In this document: one piece after another, positions 10,171 to 21,179 of the stretch
How the letters are laid out: every line of letters starts with the position of its first letter
Numbering within the stretch: the first letter of the stretch is position 1
Origin: Trichomonas tenax
Lineage: Eukaryota; Parabasalia; Trichomonadida; Trichomonadidae
Assembly (NCBI GenBank): GCA_023091735.1
Contig: JALKBU010000008.1
Span: 62,001 to 126,000, forward strand
Direction of reading: 5' to 3'
Length of the DNA: 64,000 nt
Translations under genes and position numbers: made by a program
The notes under the pieces: model-generated
The model's input: only the letters and a program-made list of their open reading frames with translations
The model's database searches: none
Told to the model about the DNA's origin: nothing

Positions 10171-11824
10171 ACATAATACCAGATTTGCCACACTTCTACC
10201 AACGATAGAAAAGAAGGGGGAGTCACGACAATAAATGTCACTTTTCTGCAAACAATTATTTGCTTGAGGCTAAATCGCCACAGCCGTCTCCAGAACTTGA
10301 ATTTTTGAAGCAGGATTTTAGACTATAATATACCCTTGACCTTGTGCCACCCTTAAACTCGCTCCTTTTTCTCAAATTCCAAAATTTGGGGTATTTGTCA
10401 ACAATTATGCGCCTTTTTACAGGATATGAAGCATCAATTCGTGCTTCAGATTGACACATACCTTCCTTGGGCCATTTTCACGTGCCAATACTTTATCACC
10501 AAATCATCTCCACTCCAAGTTTTGCCCTTTTTTGAGCAATTTTTTGGTTTTTTTATATCCTCTATGCTGTTTTTTTGCTTAATTTTTCATGCATCTTAGT
10601 TTTATATTGCGAGAGATATTTGATTTTTTCGCCATTTTGCTTTCATTCATGATGTTTAAGCCGGAGATGGCACTCTTCTTTGATCTTTCAGAAAAATAAA
10701 AACTTTCTTTAAGCAATTTTCGTTTTGAAATTTTTTTATCTGTTAAAATATGTGAATTTGTATAGGAAAACCGTAGCATTATAATTACATATACACGTAC
10801 TGCTATATACTCCAAGCTTTTCCATCAAAAATAAATTTTTATTTCAATCACAATATTTAGCGTGAAAAATTGCTTCAACTTCGTTGAAATGTCCAGTAAA
10901 TCATTTGCATGGAACTGTTGAGATAATTGACAAACAAAAATGAGCCTAATTAGTTAAATCGAACAAAAAAATACCATTTTAATTTGATATTGGCTTAAAA
11001 GTATCATAAAAGGGTAAACAATAGTAGGTTTTGGGAATGGGTAAAATTGTGGGTGCCTAGACAAGCAGTTATACCCCCAGACACCCACAAAAAAGTTATG
11101 TTGCATGCAACATGATATGCATGCTTATATAAAATAAAACATATTGGCCGTTTTAAAATTGCAAAATGAAGACTTTTTCAATAAATATTTTAATTTTTCA
11201 ACAGACACAACATAATAGACAATACCATTGCTTTTTTGACATAAGGTTCCTACTTCCAGAACATGCTTAATTTTGAAATACGCATTTCGAAAATCCTCGA
11301 AAATCACGCCTGTGATATTAGATTTAAATAGGGGATACATCCAATATTTAGGGGATGAAAATTATATGCAGATATATTGATATACGCATGTGCAGAATGC
11401 TGCATCTATTCTAATTAATCAAATCTGAGCGTTTGAAAATTTAATTGAAATTTTATCTATCTCTAATAATGACTATAGTCAACTATATTTCAATTCATAT
11501 TGCCCGGGCCTGTATAGAACATGGAACATTGAATCGAAATCTAGATGTTTCTGTAAAAATACTCGGATTTATCGCATTCTCTGCGGCACTCTGAGTTTTT
11601 AGATCATCGTGTGTTCCAGAAACATCATGATGCCATAGAAAATGTATATTTGTAAAAAGAATGTCGAATGACTAAGTACTGAGCAAATCTTGAAGGCGCC
11701 AACAGACAGCAAACAATAAACTGAGTAGAAAAGCTTTGCTCTTGTGATTTGTCGACTGTTGATGCCTTAATTGCGATAAAGTTGCGATAATAACGAAGTT
11801 TGAGAATTCTTGAATGAAGCACCG

Positions 11825-11888
11825 CTAGTTTTTCACTGGCAAGAGCAATGACTGCACTGATTGATTCTTGGAACTAGTGAAAAACTAG
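11825..11888. repeat. 13-bp-arm inverted repeat
   Basis: CTAGTTTTTCACT at 11825-11837 pairs with AGTGAAAAACTAG at 11876-11888. The arms include the TCACT/AGTGA core seen in the local initiator motif. No flanking duplication was seen. Confidence 0.75.
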
Positions 11889-12292
11889 TGGAGAACGCAT
11901 TACCACATTTGGTAGCGCACATATAAGTTTAAAAATAGTAAATAAGGGGGTAGGGGATGCATCTTAAATTTCCCTTTATGGGGTAAATTTAAATGGTGTC
12001 TTCTATCGTCACAATTTTTTTGGTGTACAACATAACCTTAGACACTCTCAAATTTTGAACGGTGTGCGACAGTTTTTGATACACCATTCAAAAAATTTGA
12101 AATGCAAGATAATAAGAAATATGCAACCTATGGATATAGTCAATTCGTTTGGCTGAATTAGAATTTAAAAAAGAATTGATTTGTACGCCAAAAACTCAAA
12201 ACAAACACAAAAAAAATTTAAAATAGACACACACCTGAGAAAACTGGACATGGAACTCAGAACACACTTTTTCACTTTTCGAAAAGCGTAAA

Positions 12293-12706
12293 TCATCCTA
12301 ATTTGAATCTCATTATGATATTTGTGGTGCTCATCAAAAGACAGATTTTCGAAAATAGGCCGTAAAATACGTGTGGTGCTGATTCTTGGATTACATGCAT
12401 TGCGCGGCAGAGTTCGCCGAAGTGATGGAGGTAACATGGCTTTCCCATATTCATTTCGTAAATATAATTTGGTAAATTTCGTGTGAAAGATTCTATTCCT
12501 GGTGTGTATATCAAGCACTGCATCACCGAATTGATGAAGCAGTTATTTCCTAAGTTATGTAAAGCGCCAAGTGGTTTAGAAATCAAATTTTTGCACATCA
12601 GCTTTCGTGCCCATTCCACATCGTATTTGTCGAGAATTTTGCTGTTGTCTTCTGGTTTCGTGATGTTGAGCCATCCAATGTCTTCAGAATCAGTTGAGCA
12701 TTTCAT
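12293..12706 (-). pseudogene. Truncated ubiquitin-specific protease (USP) fragment
   Basis: The 137-aa frame starts MKCSTDSEDIGWLN and carries the USP cysteine box, ALHNLGNNCFINSVMQCLIY, around residues 49-68, where the Cys in NNCFIN is the expected nucleophile of family C19. After SAPHVFYGLFSKI the expected QQDAHEF continuation is absent and the frame ends. No histidine box follows downstream in any frame I could read. C19 catalytic domains need several hundred residues, so this is a broken deubiquitinase gene. An overlapping shifted frame (12165-12518) may hold scrambled continuation but starts at GTG and is not separately supported. Confidence 0.75.
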
Positions 12707-13886
12707 TTTCTTCTTTTTGAAGCAAAAAATTTACGTTTGTTTATTTTTGCTTTTTTTAGTTTTTTTGGGATCTACTATTGATTTAGAATATATTGTAATT
12801 GAAAATTGATAATAAAATTTTCGTCGAAAAATGCATATTACAACATAATAGATATCATCAAAATCAACAGTTGAATAAACCTTTTAATTTTCAATGATCC
12901 TCAATTTTAAATGAATTTGAAATTGACTTATTATTTACCCACATAGATTATCATAATTTTTGCGCAAAAATGTCCTGACAAAAAAGGTTTTACTCTTTGA
13001 TATTTGGTATCTACATATATATTTAAGCTTATTTAGACAAAAACGTAATAATCAAATTGACAATAAAATTATATTCCAATGACAATCGCATAGCCAAATA
13101 TTTTTAAAATTGATCAAAAATTTCAGTCACTTTTTTTCCTTGGTCGATTTATCTTTTTTTCCCAATCTTTTAAAATAATTTGAATGGCAATTATATCTCA
13201 TGTAACAGAGTTTATTTACGATGTTTTTGCACAACAATCGCAATTTCAATTACATCAAAAAGACATTTGAGTCTTCCGATTTTATCTACAGCTTCTAAAT
13301 CAGTTGCATATTTTGGATTTAGAAGAAATAGCCTTTAAAACAATAATAAATTTTGATCTTGTTTTTATTATTTTGGAGATAGATACCATGAACAAAAGAC
13401 AATAATATAAAACTTATAAGGAGTATAGATCTGAGCGCGCTGTCTTCAAAATATGCATTTTTCAAATTTTGAATTTGATGAGATGCACTCATGCTATTGA
13501 TGAATATGCTGGGATGCGCTCATGCTAATGGGGTCCAAGCACGAAGTTGCGTGTTGAATCAATTTTTTTTTCATTATTGAATTCATAATCAAACAATTTC
13601 ATTTGGAATTTAAGTTAGCAATCATTAGTTTAGTATAGTGACGTGATGCTGGCATGAATTGAATAAAAAATATGATAGAGAAATAAAATGCATCAAAACA
13701 TTATAGAATCAATTCATATGTTGGTTTTTATCGCTAAAATGGATAAAGCTATATGTGTAGAATAGTATTATATTAGTTAAATAAAGATATATTAGTTAAA
13801 TAAAGATATATTAATTAAATAGAGAGTTGTGCAAATGAAAGTTTGTCCGAGAAAATAATGATTGCCTATGACCGTTTATTTTAATT
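12707..13886. other. Gene-free AT-rich spacer
   Basis: No coding frame or RNA gene seen. It contains two short ATGC[A/G]CTCATGCTA units near 13484-13530 and a three-copy tandem repeat at 13768-13824. Confidence 0.5.
13768..13824. repeat. Three tandem copies of a 19-bp unit
   Basis: Units of the form ATATTAGTTAAATAAAG recur with a 19-bp period; the third is slightly diverged (ATTAATTAAATAGAG). It lies 70-130 bp upstream of the ATG at 13897. Confidence 0.8.
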
Positions 13887-13892
13887 TCATAT
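13887..13892 (+). promoter_or_regulatory. Initiator-like TCATAT
   Basis: TCATAT fits the trichomonad initiator TCA[C/T][A/T][A/T] and ends 4 nt before the ATG at 13897. Short leaders of this kind are typical of trichomonads. The same hexamer precedes the genes at 52740 (minus) and 59643. Confidence 0.6.
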
Positions 13893-13896
13893 TCAA

Positions 13897-15951
13897 ATGG
13901 ACACTTTGGAGATCAATTTTGATCCACATCCATGCGACAAAAAGTGTCATATTGAGCGCCTGACACATGAAAACCACGGGTTGAAGCTTAAAATCATCAC
14001 TTTGGAGTCAAAATTGAATTCGATTAAATCAAAAGCGAGCACAGACCTTCAAACGATGGAAATTACATATAAACAGCAAATATCCGAGCTAGAACATAGA
14101 CTTGATATCGCAAATTCACAAATTTCGGCACTAAATGAACAAATCCGCAAGAATCAATGTAATATAACTCAAACACAGTCTATGAATCGATTCGACTATC
14201 AAGAGAAAATAGATTCGTATAATGCACAAATACAGAAACTTAATAACAATATTTTAAATCAACAAAAACAAAGCGAGCAGGACAAAACTTATTTTAAATC
14301 AAAAATAACAACAATTTCAGCAGAATTATCACAGTTATATACAGTATTATCATCATATTTTGGCGCTGATATTCAAGATTTGAAATCCTTGAACGAATCA
14401 ATGTTAAACAAGAAGCCAAAACAAATAGAAACGGATAATTCAAGTGAATTGATCGAAAACATACAATCATTACAAAATAAGAATAAAGAACTCAAAACAA
14501 TGTTAAGAAAACAACTTAATAAATACGAAGAACTACAAAAGAACTTCCAGTCATATCATGATGATATGGAGCAGTTCAAAAACTCATCACAGTCGAGAGA
14601 TGTTCAATACCAAGCCGAAATCGATCAATTAAACGAAAGGATTGATACACTCACACAAAAGATACAACAAAGCAATCAAAGCAGCGCCAATTCATCGCCT
14701 TCTAAAGATTATTCTGAAATAATTCAAAAAGTTCAAGAACCAGTTACAATAATTGAACCACAGCGTCCTGCCGCTATTGTAAATTCAGTAAATGACGAAA
14801 TTCAAGATCAATTGCTTCAAAAGATAAAGAAACTCAATTGCAAATTAATCAAAAAGAATAAAGATATTCAAGTTCTTGCTGAAGCTTTAAGAGCGAATGA
14901 ATTAAAGATTCAGGAGTATGAAGCAAAGATTGAAACAAGTGACCTCGAAATGCAGCACTTGGAGAAGCGTTTAGAAGAAACAGAAGGCAAATTAAACGAA
15001 TCTAATGAAAGAATAACACAAATGAAAATGATGAAAGAAAATTGTGAAATATCAGATGTTATTTCACGAAAAATGCACAGACAGAAACTAGTTATTGCCG
15101 ATCAGATGGAAGAAATAAAGAGATTAGAGGCACAAAACAATAAATTAGCAGATAATATCAAATCACTCAATGTCACAATACAAAGATTAGAAACAGAACT
15201 TTCGATTGCAAAATCGACAATCGAGAACAACAAAGCATTAAGCATGACAGAAGTCAAGAGTGACATCACTCCTAATCCTAATACACAGATAGAGTGGGAG
15301 CTATGTGATGGAATTCCATATGAATTGCAATCAAGAATACGTGAAGTTTCAAATCAAGATTCATTGAGTTTGTCATCTAAAATCAAGATGATTATAGAGA
15401 CATTGACAAAGTTCTATAATGGAAAAATCGATTTATCATCTACTGCTAAACAAGAACTACAGAGAGCGATGAAGAGAATCGAATATAGTTTACAACCATT
15501 TGTTGAAGAAATCATTTATACTTTAACAGGCCGAAAGTTATCATTCGACGCAATTGTTGAAAGCCCAGAAATACAGAGTTCTGCGATCAAGACAGCAGCA
15601 TCAAAGATGCGCTCTCCAGCAGAGATAGAGAGTCTCCGCAAACAGCTGAACTCAGCTCGAACAGAGGTCCAAGAACTGAAGAAGAAAGTTGAAAAGAAAG
15701 ACAAATACGAGAAAAGTATTTTTTATGATACAGAAAGTTCCGCAGAGTCATTAAGACTCATGAAAGAGAATTCAGAGCTGAAGAAGCTTGTTGAGGAGCA
15801 ACGTGAAGCAGCAAACTCAAAGATTCGTGATGCTAAATTCACAATCATTAATGAGTATGAATCTGTCAATGCAAAGCTCAAAGATAGATGCGAGAAGCAG
15901 AAGAAGACAATACAGGAACTCATGGATCAGTTGTCATCGATTGGTAACTAG
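13897..15951 (+). CDS. Coiled-coil protein, 684 aa
   Basis: Intact 684-aa frame. After a short N-terminal part with Cys/His residues (HPCDKKCHIERLTHE) almost the whole product is heptad-rich coiled coil. It is broken by a Ser/Pro linker near residues 255-300 and a less coiled, helical stretch near residues 465-570 (WELCDGIPYELQSRIREVSN through TLTGRKLSFDAIVESPE). There is no membrane span or enzymatic motif. The mixed design, with a globular helical patch inside a rod, is like centrosomal or flagellar scaffold proteins, but no family can be named from sequence alone. An initiator-like TCATAT sits 4 nt upstream of the ATG. Confidence 0.92.
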   Translation: MDTLEINFDPHPCDKKCHIERLTHENHGLKLKIITLESKLNSIKSKASTDLQTMEITYKQQISELEHRLDIANSQISALNEQIRKNQCNITQTQSMNRFDYQEKIDSYNAQIQKLNNNILNQQKQSEQDKTYFKSKITTISAELSQLYTVLSSYFGADIQDLKSLNESMLNKKPKQIETDNSSELIENIQSLQNKNKELKTMLRKQLNKYEELQKNFQSYHDDMEQFKNSSQSRDVQYQAEIDQLNERIDTLTQKIQQSNQSSANSSPSKDYSEIIQKVQEPVTIIEPQRPAAIVNSVNDEIQDQLLQKIKKLNCKLIKKNKDIQVLAEALRANELKIQEYEAKIETSDLEMQHLEKRLEETEGKLNESNERITQMKMMKENCEISDVISRKMHRQKLVIADQMEEIKRLEAQNNKLADNIKSLNVTIQRLETELSIAKSTIENNKALSMTEVKSDITPNPNTQIEWELCDGIPYELQSRIREVSNQDSLSLSSKIKMIIETLTKFYNGKIDLSSTAKQELQRAMKRIEYSLQPFVEEIIYTLTGRKLSFDAIVESPEIQSSAIKTAASKMRSPAEIESLRKQLNSARTEVQELKKKVEKKDKYEKSIFYDTESSAESLRLMKENSELKKLVEEQREAANSKIRDAKFTIINEYESVNAKLKDRCEKQKKTIQELMDQLSSIGN

Positions 15952-15977
15952 TTTTATTATTATTTTCTATCTTTTAA

Positions 15978-16215
15978 GGATCCGGGCTAACCGTTTTCAA
16001 AGTATACAATTAATTCTATGAGGTATTCATTTTTATCACCTTTTTCAAGTGCATAATGTTGCATTTTCTCAAGAAATATTTTTCTGACCAATATTTTTTC
16101 CTTGAGAAATCATATGCATACAGTAGTTCCAACAAAATGGTAATTATAATTATCGAATTTTATGATATTTCGAGGTTTATTTCAGGGGGTGAAACCAAAC
16201 GGTTAGACCGGACCC
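15978..16215. mobile_element. 238-bp MITE-like element with TTAA duplication
   Basis: The left end (GGATCCGGGCTAACCGTTT) and the reverse complement of the right end (GGGTCCGGTCTAACCGTTT) match at 17 of 19 positions. Both ends abut TTAA (15974-15977 and 16216-16219). A TTAA target duplication is the hallmark of the piggyBac superfamily, so this is best read as a non-autonomous piggyBac-like miniature element. It has no coding capacity and holds an imperfect internal hairpin (TCTCAAG/CTTGAGA near 16067-16108). The sequence CGGACCCTTAA recurs at about 44294-44304 without a matching partner, perhaps a solo end. Confidence 0.75.
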
Positions 16216-17410
16216 TTAATGTTTTAAATTATTATTGTCATTTCTTGTTTTATTTCATTAGAGAATATATGATGTAATCACATGGTAATACTATAATTGA
16301 TAATGGGATCTTATAGTTCTGCTTCAGCAAATTTTGAAAGCTAAAATTAATTTCGATTTTGGAGCAAACTCAACAAACACTCATAACAAGTATACGAAAA
16401 GTCACATTATTGTTGGAATTATATATCGATGAGATATATCATTAAATATTGTTTTTCAACTAATCATATCAAAATTCCAATTATTTCATTCATAGAATGA
16501 AATATTAGTTTAAAAATATTCATATGTAGCATACATAATATAATTTAACTGTATTAATGTTCATTAAAAACTATAGTGTTGTCGAAATATTTGTTGATAA
16601 TCAAAATAACTAATACTTCTCTTCACATATGATTCATACATGATTGAACGACAAAATGAATATTCGAGCCGATATTTAGTATATCAATATTCTAGAGAGA
16701 ACTTAGCATCATGCTGAGTTTTTTTTACCCAAAATATTTTGATAATTAAAATATAAGCAACCTATGAGCAATAAAGTTCGTGGTTAAAATTTGAATTATT
16801 CTTCGTTGAGCTTTTTTAGAGAAAGGTTCATTTTTTTGAATAGTACCCCGATAATTCTCTTCAAAAATTTGACTGATGGATCTCAATTAAGTTTTGAGAC
16901 AAAAATCAGCTAAGCTTTAAAATATGATATAACAACACATAATCTAGGGATGCAACTTTGGAAGATATTTTGGATTCTGGATAGAAATAAAAACTTTCTG
17001 GAAATAATTTTGGAATGGAAAATTTTTTAATAAATAGTATAAGCAATGTTAGATATGCATAATACATAGGCAACATATTAGTATTAGTCTGTATTTATTA
17101 TGATAAAGCAAAAATGAAAAAAAAAATAAATGAGAACACAATTGAACAATTTACCTTTGTCAATGAAAATGATTTATCTAATTATGCCCCGTAATTTATA
17201 TTATTCGCAATTAAATAAATAACTTAAAATGAAAAAACAATTATATGGCAAAATTTGTGCAAACAAAATGTCATTGATATGCTATTCTGCATTATATCAA
17301 TTGCCACTTTTAAAGAAAAATTTATTTTTCAATGCATATTTATTTCCAGAAATCGCTTCCAGATTCAAAATTTTAAAACAAAATATACTTGATATTACTT
17401 ATAGAATCAT

Positions 17411-17593
17411 TTAAACATAATTTTGTTTTTCTATAGCAAAAAATTTTATGGAACTTCCATGAAGTTTGCAGATGTTGTCGAGAATCATGTGCTGGTTAAT
17501 TGAATGAAAAGTGAAGTGATTTGAGAGTGCTTCCAGCTTCTTTCCATCCAGAGGATATTTCCTGTCAGATGTAAAGCGCTTGCTGACAAAAAC
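17411..17593 (-). pseudogene. Unidentified coding-like remnant
   Basis: Reading the minus strand from about 17593 to the TAA at 17411-17413 gives an uninterrupted run of about 60 codons (contains VFVSKRFTSDRKYPLDGKK and QHMILDNICKLHGSS). It is visibly more GC-rich than its surroundings and has gene-like codon use. There is no ATG near the beginning and no recognisable family. It reads as the 3' end of a lost gene; a chance frame cannot be excluded. Confidence 0.3.
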
Positions 17594-17902
17594 ATGAATA
17601 ATAATAATGTATTAAAACCAGTTTCCATTAAGAAACTGATTGGCTATAATAAAATTGGAAAATCCCCTGTTTTTGTGACAAATAATAGGATTTTACAAAC
17701 AAAATGTCAAAATTTTATTCGCTCAAGTTTTAAAAAATGGAATCTGGAAAAATCCAGGATTATTTCTAGTTTTGCATTTCTACATAATGTATCCCTTGTC
17801 ATAAAATTTTTATTTCTCAAATCAAAAATTCAACACACATATCATATGTTGGTTAATTATGACTTAAAAATTTAATTCAATAGTTTACAAATTTACAATT
17901 TA

Positions 17903-19153
17903 ATGAAGAAAAAATCAACGATTCCAACATGGTTTGACAATAACAACATAGAGAACCAAAACGAAGAACCCAGAAAGAACGAATTTCTCGAAAAGCCAAC
18001 GAAAGATCGTCCTCCTCCACCTCCACGAAACAATTTACACTCAAATCTTCAATCAACGAACGCAAATTGGTGGGAACAGGACAATGCTACAACAACAGAC
18101 AACATCAGGCTTGATTTTGATCACGAAATGCTTGGAGACAAGGAAAGAAAAATTCAACAAGAAGAACAAGTTGAAGCAGAGTTCCCAGATCCAAGTCAAA
18201 CAACCAAAAAGAGGAGGTACAGGAAGCGCAATGATGCAAAGAAAGAAAAACCAAAAGCATTCGGTGTAACAGAAGACAAAAATGAAGACAATGTCAAGAA
18301 GAAAGAGGAAGAAGAGAAACCAGCAGTCATAATACTCGAAGCTAAGTCACCTGCCATATGGTGTTACGGCGTTATGGCATTATGTATTGTTGTTTTCTTC
18401 TGTGAGCTTTGGCAACAATCATGGTTCGAATCATTCAACACAAATCCATTACTTGGACCATCCCTACAGAATGCCATCACTTTGGGCGCCAAATTCGGTC
18501 CAAATGTTTTGGACGGTGAATTTTGGCGGCTTATCACTGCAAATTTTCTCCACCTTGGTCTCGTACAGCTGTTGTTTAGCGAAGTTGTCATATTATTCTC
18601 GTCAAAAGTCGAAACAGATGGCGGATATTGGCGAACATTCTTCATTTTCTTAGTTTCAGGGTCCTATGGATGGATATTGAGCTGCATTTTCAGTCCAAAT
18701 ATGGTAAACTGTGGTACTGCGGGTGCAGGCTTTGGATTGTTAATGGTTGCAATGTGTGACTTAATTACGAGCTGGAAGACAGCAACAAAGAAAGGCTTTA
18801 GGATCGGCCTTTACATTGGCGCAATTGGTGTTGGAATCGTTTTTGGATTACTTCCTTTCATGGACAACTGGAATCACATTGGTGGTATCATCCTAGGAGT
18901 ACTCTGCGCATTGATGATCATTCCTAATATGACAGCTACTCGTGCACGAACGATTTGTTATGGTTTGGCTGCATTTTTGGCTTTTCCAGCAATGTCTATA
19001 TTATACTCCGCATCTCTCGTTTTCTTCTTCAGATCTACGAATACAGGCACAAATCTCTGTAATTGGTGCCAAATCATAAATTGCATCAATATAAAGAACT
19101 GGTGCGCTTCATATTCATCAGGAACTGTCGTCACGAAGATGTGGGCTGTATAG
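17903..19153 (+). CDS. Catalytically dead rhomboid-family membrane protein
   Basis: 416 aa. A charged, Pro-rich cytosolic N-terminus (about residues 1-150, with a KKRRYRKR basic patch) precedes about seven membrane segments in the rhomboid layout: 152-172, 207-232, 243-262, 268-290, 299-320, 323-341 and 349-376. The serine motif, normally GxSG at the start of a membrane segment, is GTAG (271-274), so the nucleophile is Ala273. The following GFG and the partner His (H325 in NHIGG) are retained, and the upstream HxxxN support motif is also lost (HLGLVQ). Inactive rhomboids (iRhom and pseudo-rhomboid classes) act as trafficking or stability regulators of membrane clients; that role here is inference. 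Confidence 0.88.
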   Translation: MKKKSTIPTWFDNNNIENQNEEPRKNEFLEKPTKDRPPPPPRNNLHSNLQSTNANWWEQDNATTTDNIRLDFDHEMLGDKERKIQQEEQVEAEFPDPSQTTKKRRYRKRNDAKKEKPKAFGVTEDKNEDNVKKKEEEEKPAVIILEAKSPAIWCYGVMALCIVVFFCELWQQSWFESFNTNPLLGPSLQNAITLGAKFGPNVLDGEFWRLITANFLHLGLVQLLFSEVVILFSSKVETDGGYWRTFFIFLVSGSYGWILSCIFSPNMVNCGTAGAGFGLLMVAMCDLITSWKTATKKGFRIGLYIGAIGVGIVFGLLPFMDNWNHIGGIILGVLCALMIIPNMTATRARTICYGLAAFLAFPAMSILYSASLVFFFRSTNTGTNLCNWCQIINCINIKNWCASYSSGTVVTKMWAV

Positions 19154-19266
19154 AATACTTTATATGTATGTATTTTTGTTTATTTTATCATGTTATTGTT
19201 AAATTTTTTGTGTTTAATCAAAAATATTGTTGCTTTCAAACAGTAATATACATAACATGGTTTATT

Positions 19267-20964
19267 CTATAATATTTTATCAAATATATTATTCATAAAA
19301 TCTATTTCTTCAGGAAAATCTTCAAGAGTTAGGTTTCCCAATAATGATGTAAGAGTGTAATTGAACAATAACATTTTCAGCCTTATATATTGTTCTTTAA
19401 GGAACTGTGATTGATTATGTTCAATTTTTCTCGTTTTATTCATATGATCAATTTCCAATCTGTTGACACTCGATGACAAAATCTCTAATTGAGTGTTTCG
19501 AGCTTGAATTCTTTGTCTAACTTTAATTTTAATATCTTTTGAATTGAGAAAACGAACGTGTGTCGATTTGAGTGTTTGTATTAGGTCAGGTGGAATCTTC
19601 AGAGCTTGTTTAATCTGTCTAACTAATGATGCGTGTTGATTTTCTAATTGTTTGAGTTTGTTCTCCATTTCAGTGATTTCTAACAATAGTTTGGAATTAC
19701 TGGAACTAATGTCGTTGATTCCTGTTATTAGTTGGTCAGGAATCTGATAATTTACATTAATTTCTTGATCAATATTTTCATGAGTGCGTGTTTGGTTCTC
19801 AATATCATCAAATTCATTATATTTATCTTCTATTGTGCAGTAAAGATCCAATACAATCTGATAATTCGTTGTTGCTTTTTCTAAATCTTTCATCGCTTTA
19901 TCTTGTTTGATTTGCTCTTCGGCAAGTTGTCTATTTACTTCATTTATCGATTTTTGTATTTCTTGTGATTGTTCACTGAGTTTTTTCAATCTTTGAAGGT
20001 TTGAATCTTCTTGCTTATAAGTTAACTGTGTATAATCGCTTTTATGATTATATTCGGCCTTTTTGATTTGAATGTTATCTAATTCGTGTTGTTGTTCAGT
20101 TAATCTATAAGATTTCTTCAATTTATCCATCTCAAAGTTGTTTAGCGTCTTTGAAAGGTTAAATTCTTCTTGGATTTTTGAAGTCAAGCTCGATTCAAGA
20201 TATGTACGCTCGTTTTCAAGCTTGTGAACAGTTTCAATTATTTCTTTTGAATTTATTTTTTGTAATTCACCTCGAATTTTATCTGCGTTGTCTATCCTGA
20301 CTTCCTGAAGTTTGTTTATCGATGTCTGAAGCTCTTTTTGTTTAGCTATAATTTTTGATTTAATATTTTTAACGCTTTCAAGTTCATTCAATGCCTGATG
20401 TATTTTTTCGTTCTTATTTATAGTTTTCGTATTCAAATCTTGAATGTTGTTCTGTATTTCATTGACTTTCACTTGTTCTATCTCAATGGAGTTAGAATTT
20501 TGTTCGTAGAGGTATGAATGCGTCTGAACAACCAGTTTCTGCTCTTTTTCATTCAGTTTCGTCATTTCTTGTTCTAATTCATCGACGTTATTTTTTAATT
20601 CTCCATTTTTTGATTGTAAATCTATAATAATTTCGTTCTGTTCGTTATGCTTTTTAGTTATTTTATCCAATTGTTTGGTCAATGAGTCCATTTCGGTGTT
20701 AATATTATGAATTTTTGTTGTGCATTGACTGTTATATTTAGTTTTAGCATCACCGAGGTCCTTTTTCTTGTTTATGAGCTGATTGGCGTATGTTTTTAGC
20801 GTATTTTCGCGATTTAGTAAATCATTCGCTGATTTCAATTGTGCTTTCTGATAGGACTTAATTTGGTGATATTTGTTTGAATAAACTTTGAAAGAGTCGG
20901 ACATTGCATCCTGGACTACTTCGATTCGCCCATGAACGTAATCAGGTGGGCTTCCAACATTCAT
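19267..20964 (-). CDS. Coiled-coil protein, 565 aa
   Basis: Intact 565-aa frame, ATG at 20964 (MNVGSPPDYVHGRIEVV). It is almost continuously coiled coil from residue 20 to about 480, ending in a short hydrophobic helical tail (LLFNYTLTSLLGNLTLEDFPEEIDF). It is not membrane-spanning and has no motor or kinase domain. Two candidate initiators lie upstream on its strand: TCACTA, ending 2 nt before the ATG, and TCACTTTT, 20 nt before it. It converges with the rhomboid gene; the two stop codons are 113 bp apart. Function unknown; structural or adaptor by composition. Confidence 0.9.
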   Translation of the reverse strand: MNVGSPPDYVHGRIEVVQDAMSDSFKVYSNKYHQIKSYQKAQLKSANDLLNRENTLKTYANQLINKKKDLGDAKTKYNSQCTTKIHNINTEMDSLTKQLDKITKKHNEQNEIIIDLQSKNGELKNNVDELEQEMTKLNEKEQKLVVQTHSYLYEQNSNSIEIEQVKVNEIQNNIQDLNTKTINKNEKIHQALNELESVKNIKSKIIAKQKELQTSINKLQEVRIDNADKIRGELQKINSKEIIETVHKLENERTYLESSLTSKIQEEFNLSKTLNNFEMDKLKKSYRLTEQQHELDNIQIKKAEYNHKSDYTQLTYKQEDSNLQRLKKLSEQSQEIQKSINEVNRQLAEEQIKQDKAMKDLEKATTNYQIVLDLYCTIEDKYNEFDDIENQTRTHENIDQEINVNYQIPDQLITGINDISSSNSKLLLEITEMENKLKQLENQHASLVRQIKQALKIPPDLIQTLKSTHVRFLNSKDIKIKVRQRIQARNTQLEILSSSVNRLEIDHMNKTRKIEHNQSQFLKEQYIRLKMLLFNYTLTSLLGNLTLEDFPEEIDFMNNIFDKIL

Positions 20965-20966
20965 TT

Positions 20967-20992
20967 TAGTGATTTTTTTAATTTAAAAGTGA
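20967..20992 (-). promoter_or_regulatory. Double initiator-like motif (TCACTA, TCACTTTT)
   Basis: On the minus strand TCACTTTT (20992-20985) and TCACTA (20972-20967) lie just upstream of the ATG at 20964. Both fit TCA[C/T][A/T][A/T]. The distal one is the octamer shared with the genes at 8120 and 27019. Confidence 0.6.
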
Positions 20993-21179
20993 CAAACCTA
21001 AAATTAAGAAAGGGGTTGACACCAAATCTTTCTTAATTGGAACATTAAACTACAATGGTAAAAAATATTGATGATGTCTAAATAAAGATTACTCTAATAT
21101 GTGTTGTTATCTCTTTATTAAATTCAGGCTACATTATTTGATTCTCAAGGGAAAAATTTATGAATATGAGTGTTATCTT

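Larger units (their letters stand above)
9526..12292. other. 2.8-kb gene-free tract with hairpins
   Basis: No convincing gene. It holds two foldbacks (10081-10170 and 11825-11888), poly-A/T runs and short coding-like scraps with stops. One is a 71-codon ATG frame on the minus strand at 11125-11340 that I cannot assign. Around 9735-9765 and 10216-10250 short stretches (AGAAAGTGTCATTTTACATG; GAAAAGAAGGGGGAGTC) resemble ends of the TIR elements at 31.7 and 55.4 kb, but no paired ends or target duplication could be found. Confidence 0.5.
15952..17902. other. Gene-poor spacer with one TTAA element
   Basis: No intact gene. It contains the 238-bp TIR element at 15978-16215 and a coding-like scrap at 17411-17593. 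The rest is very AT-rich. The open frames at 17229-17414 and 17594-17875 have low-complexity composition and no initiator or homology signal. Confidence 0.5.

Noticed and set aside
10256..10459. Second tyrosine-recombinase remnant on the plus strand (MRLFTGYEASIRASD-like reading)
   Set aside because: Only a weak resemblance, with stops before and after; no HxxR box nearby.
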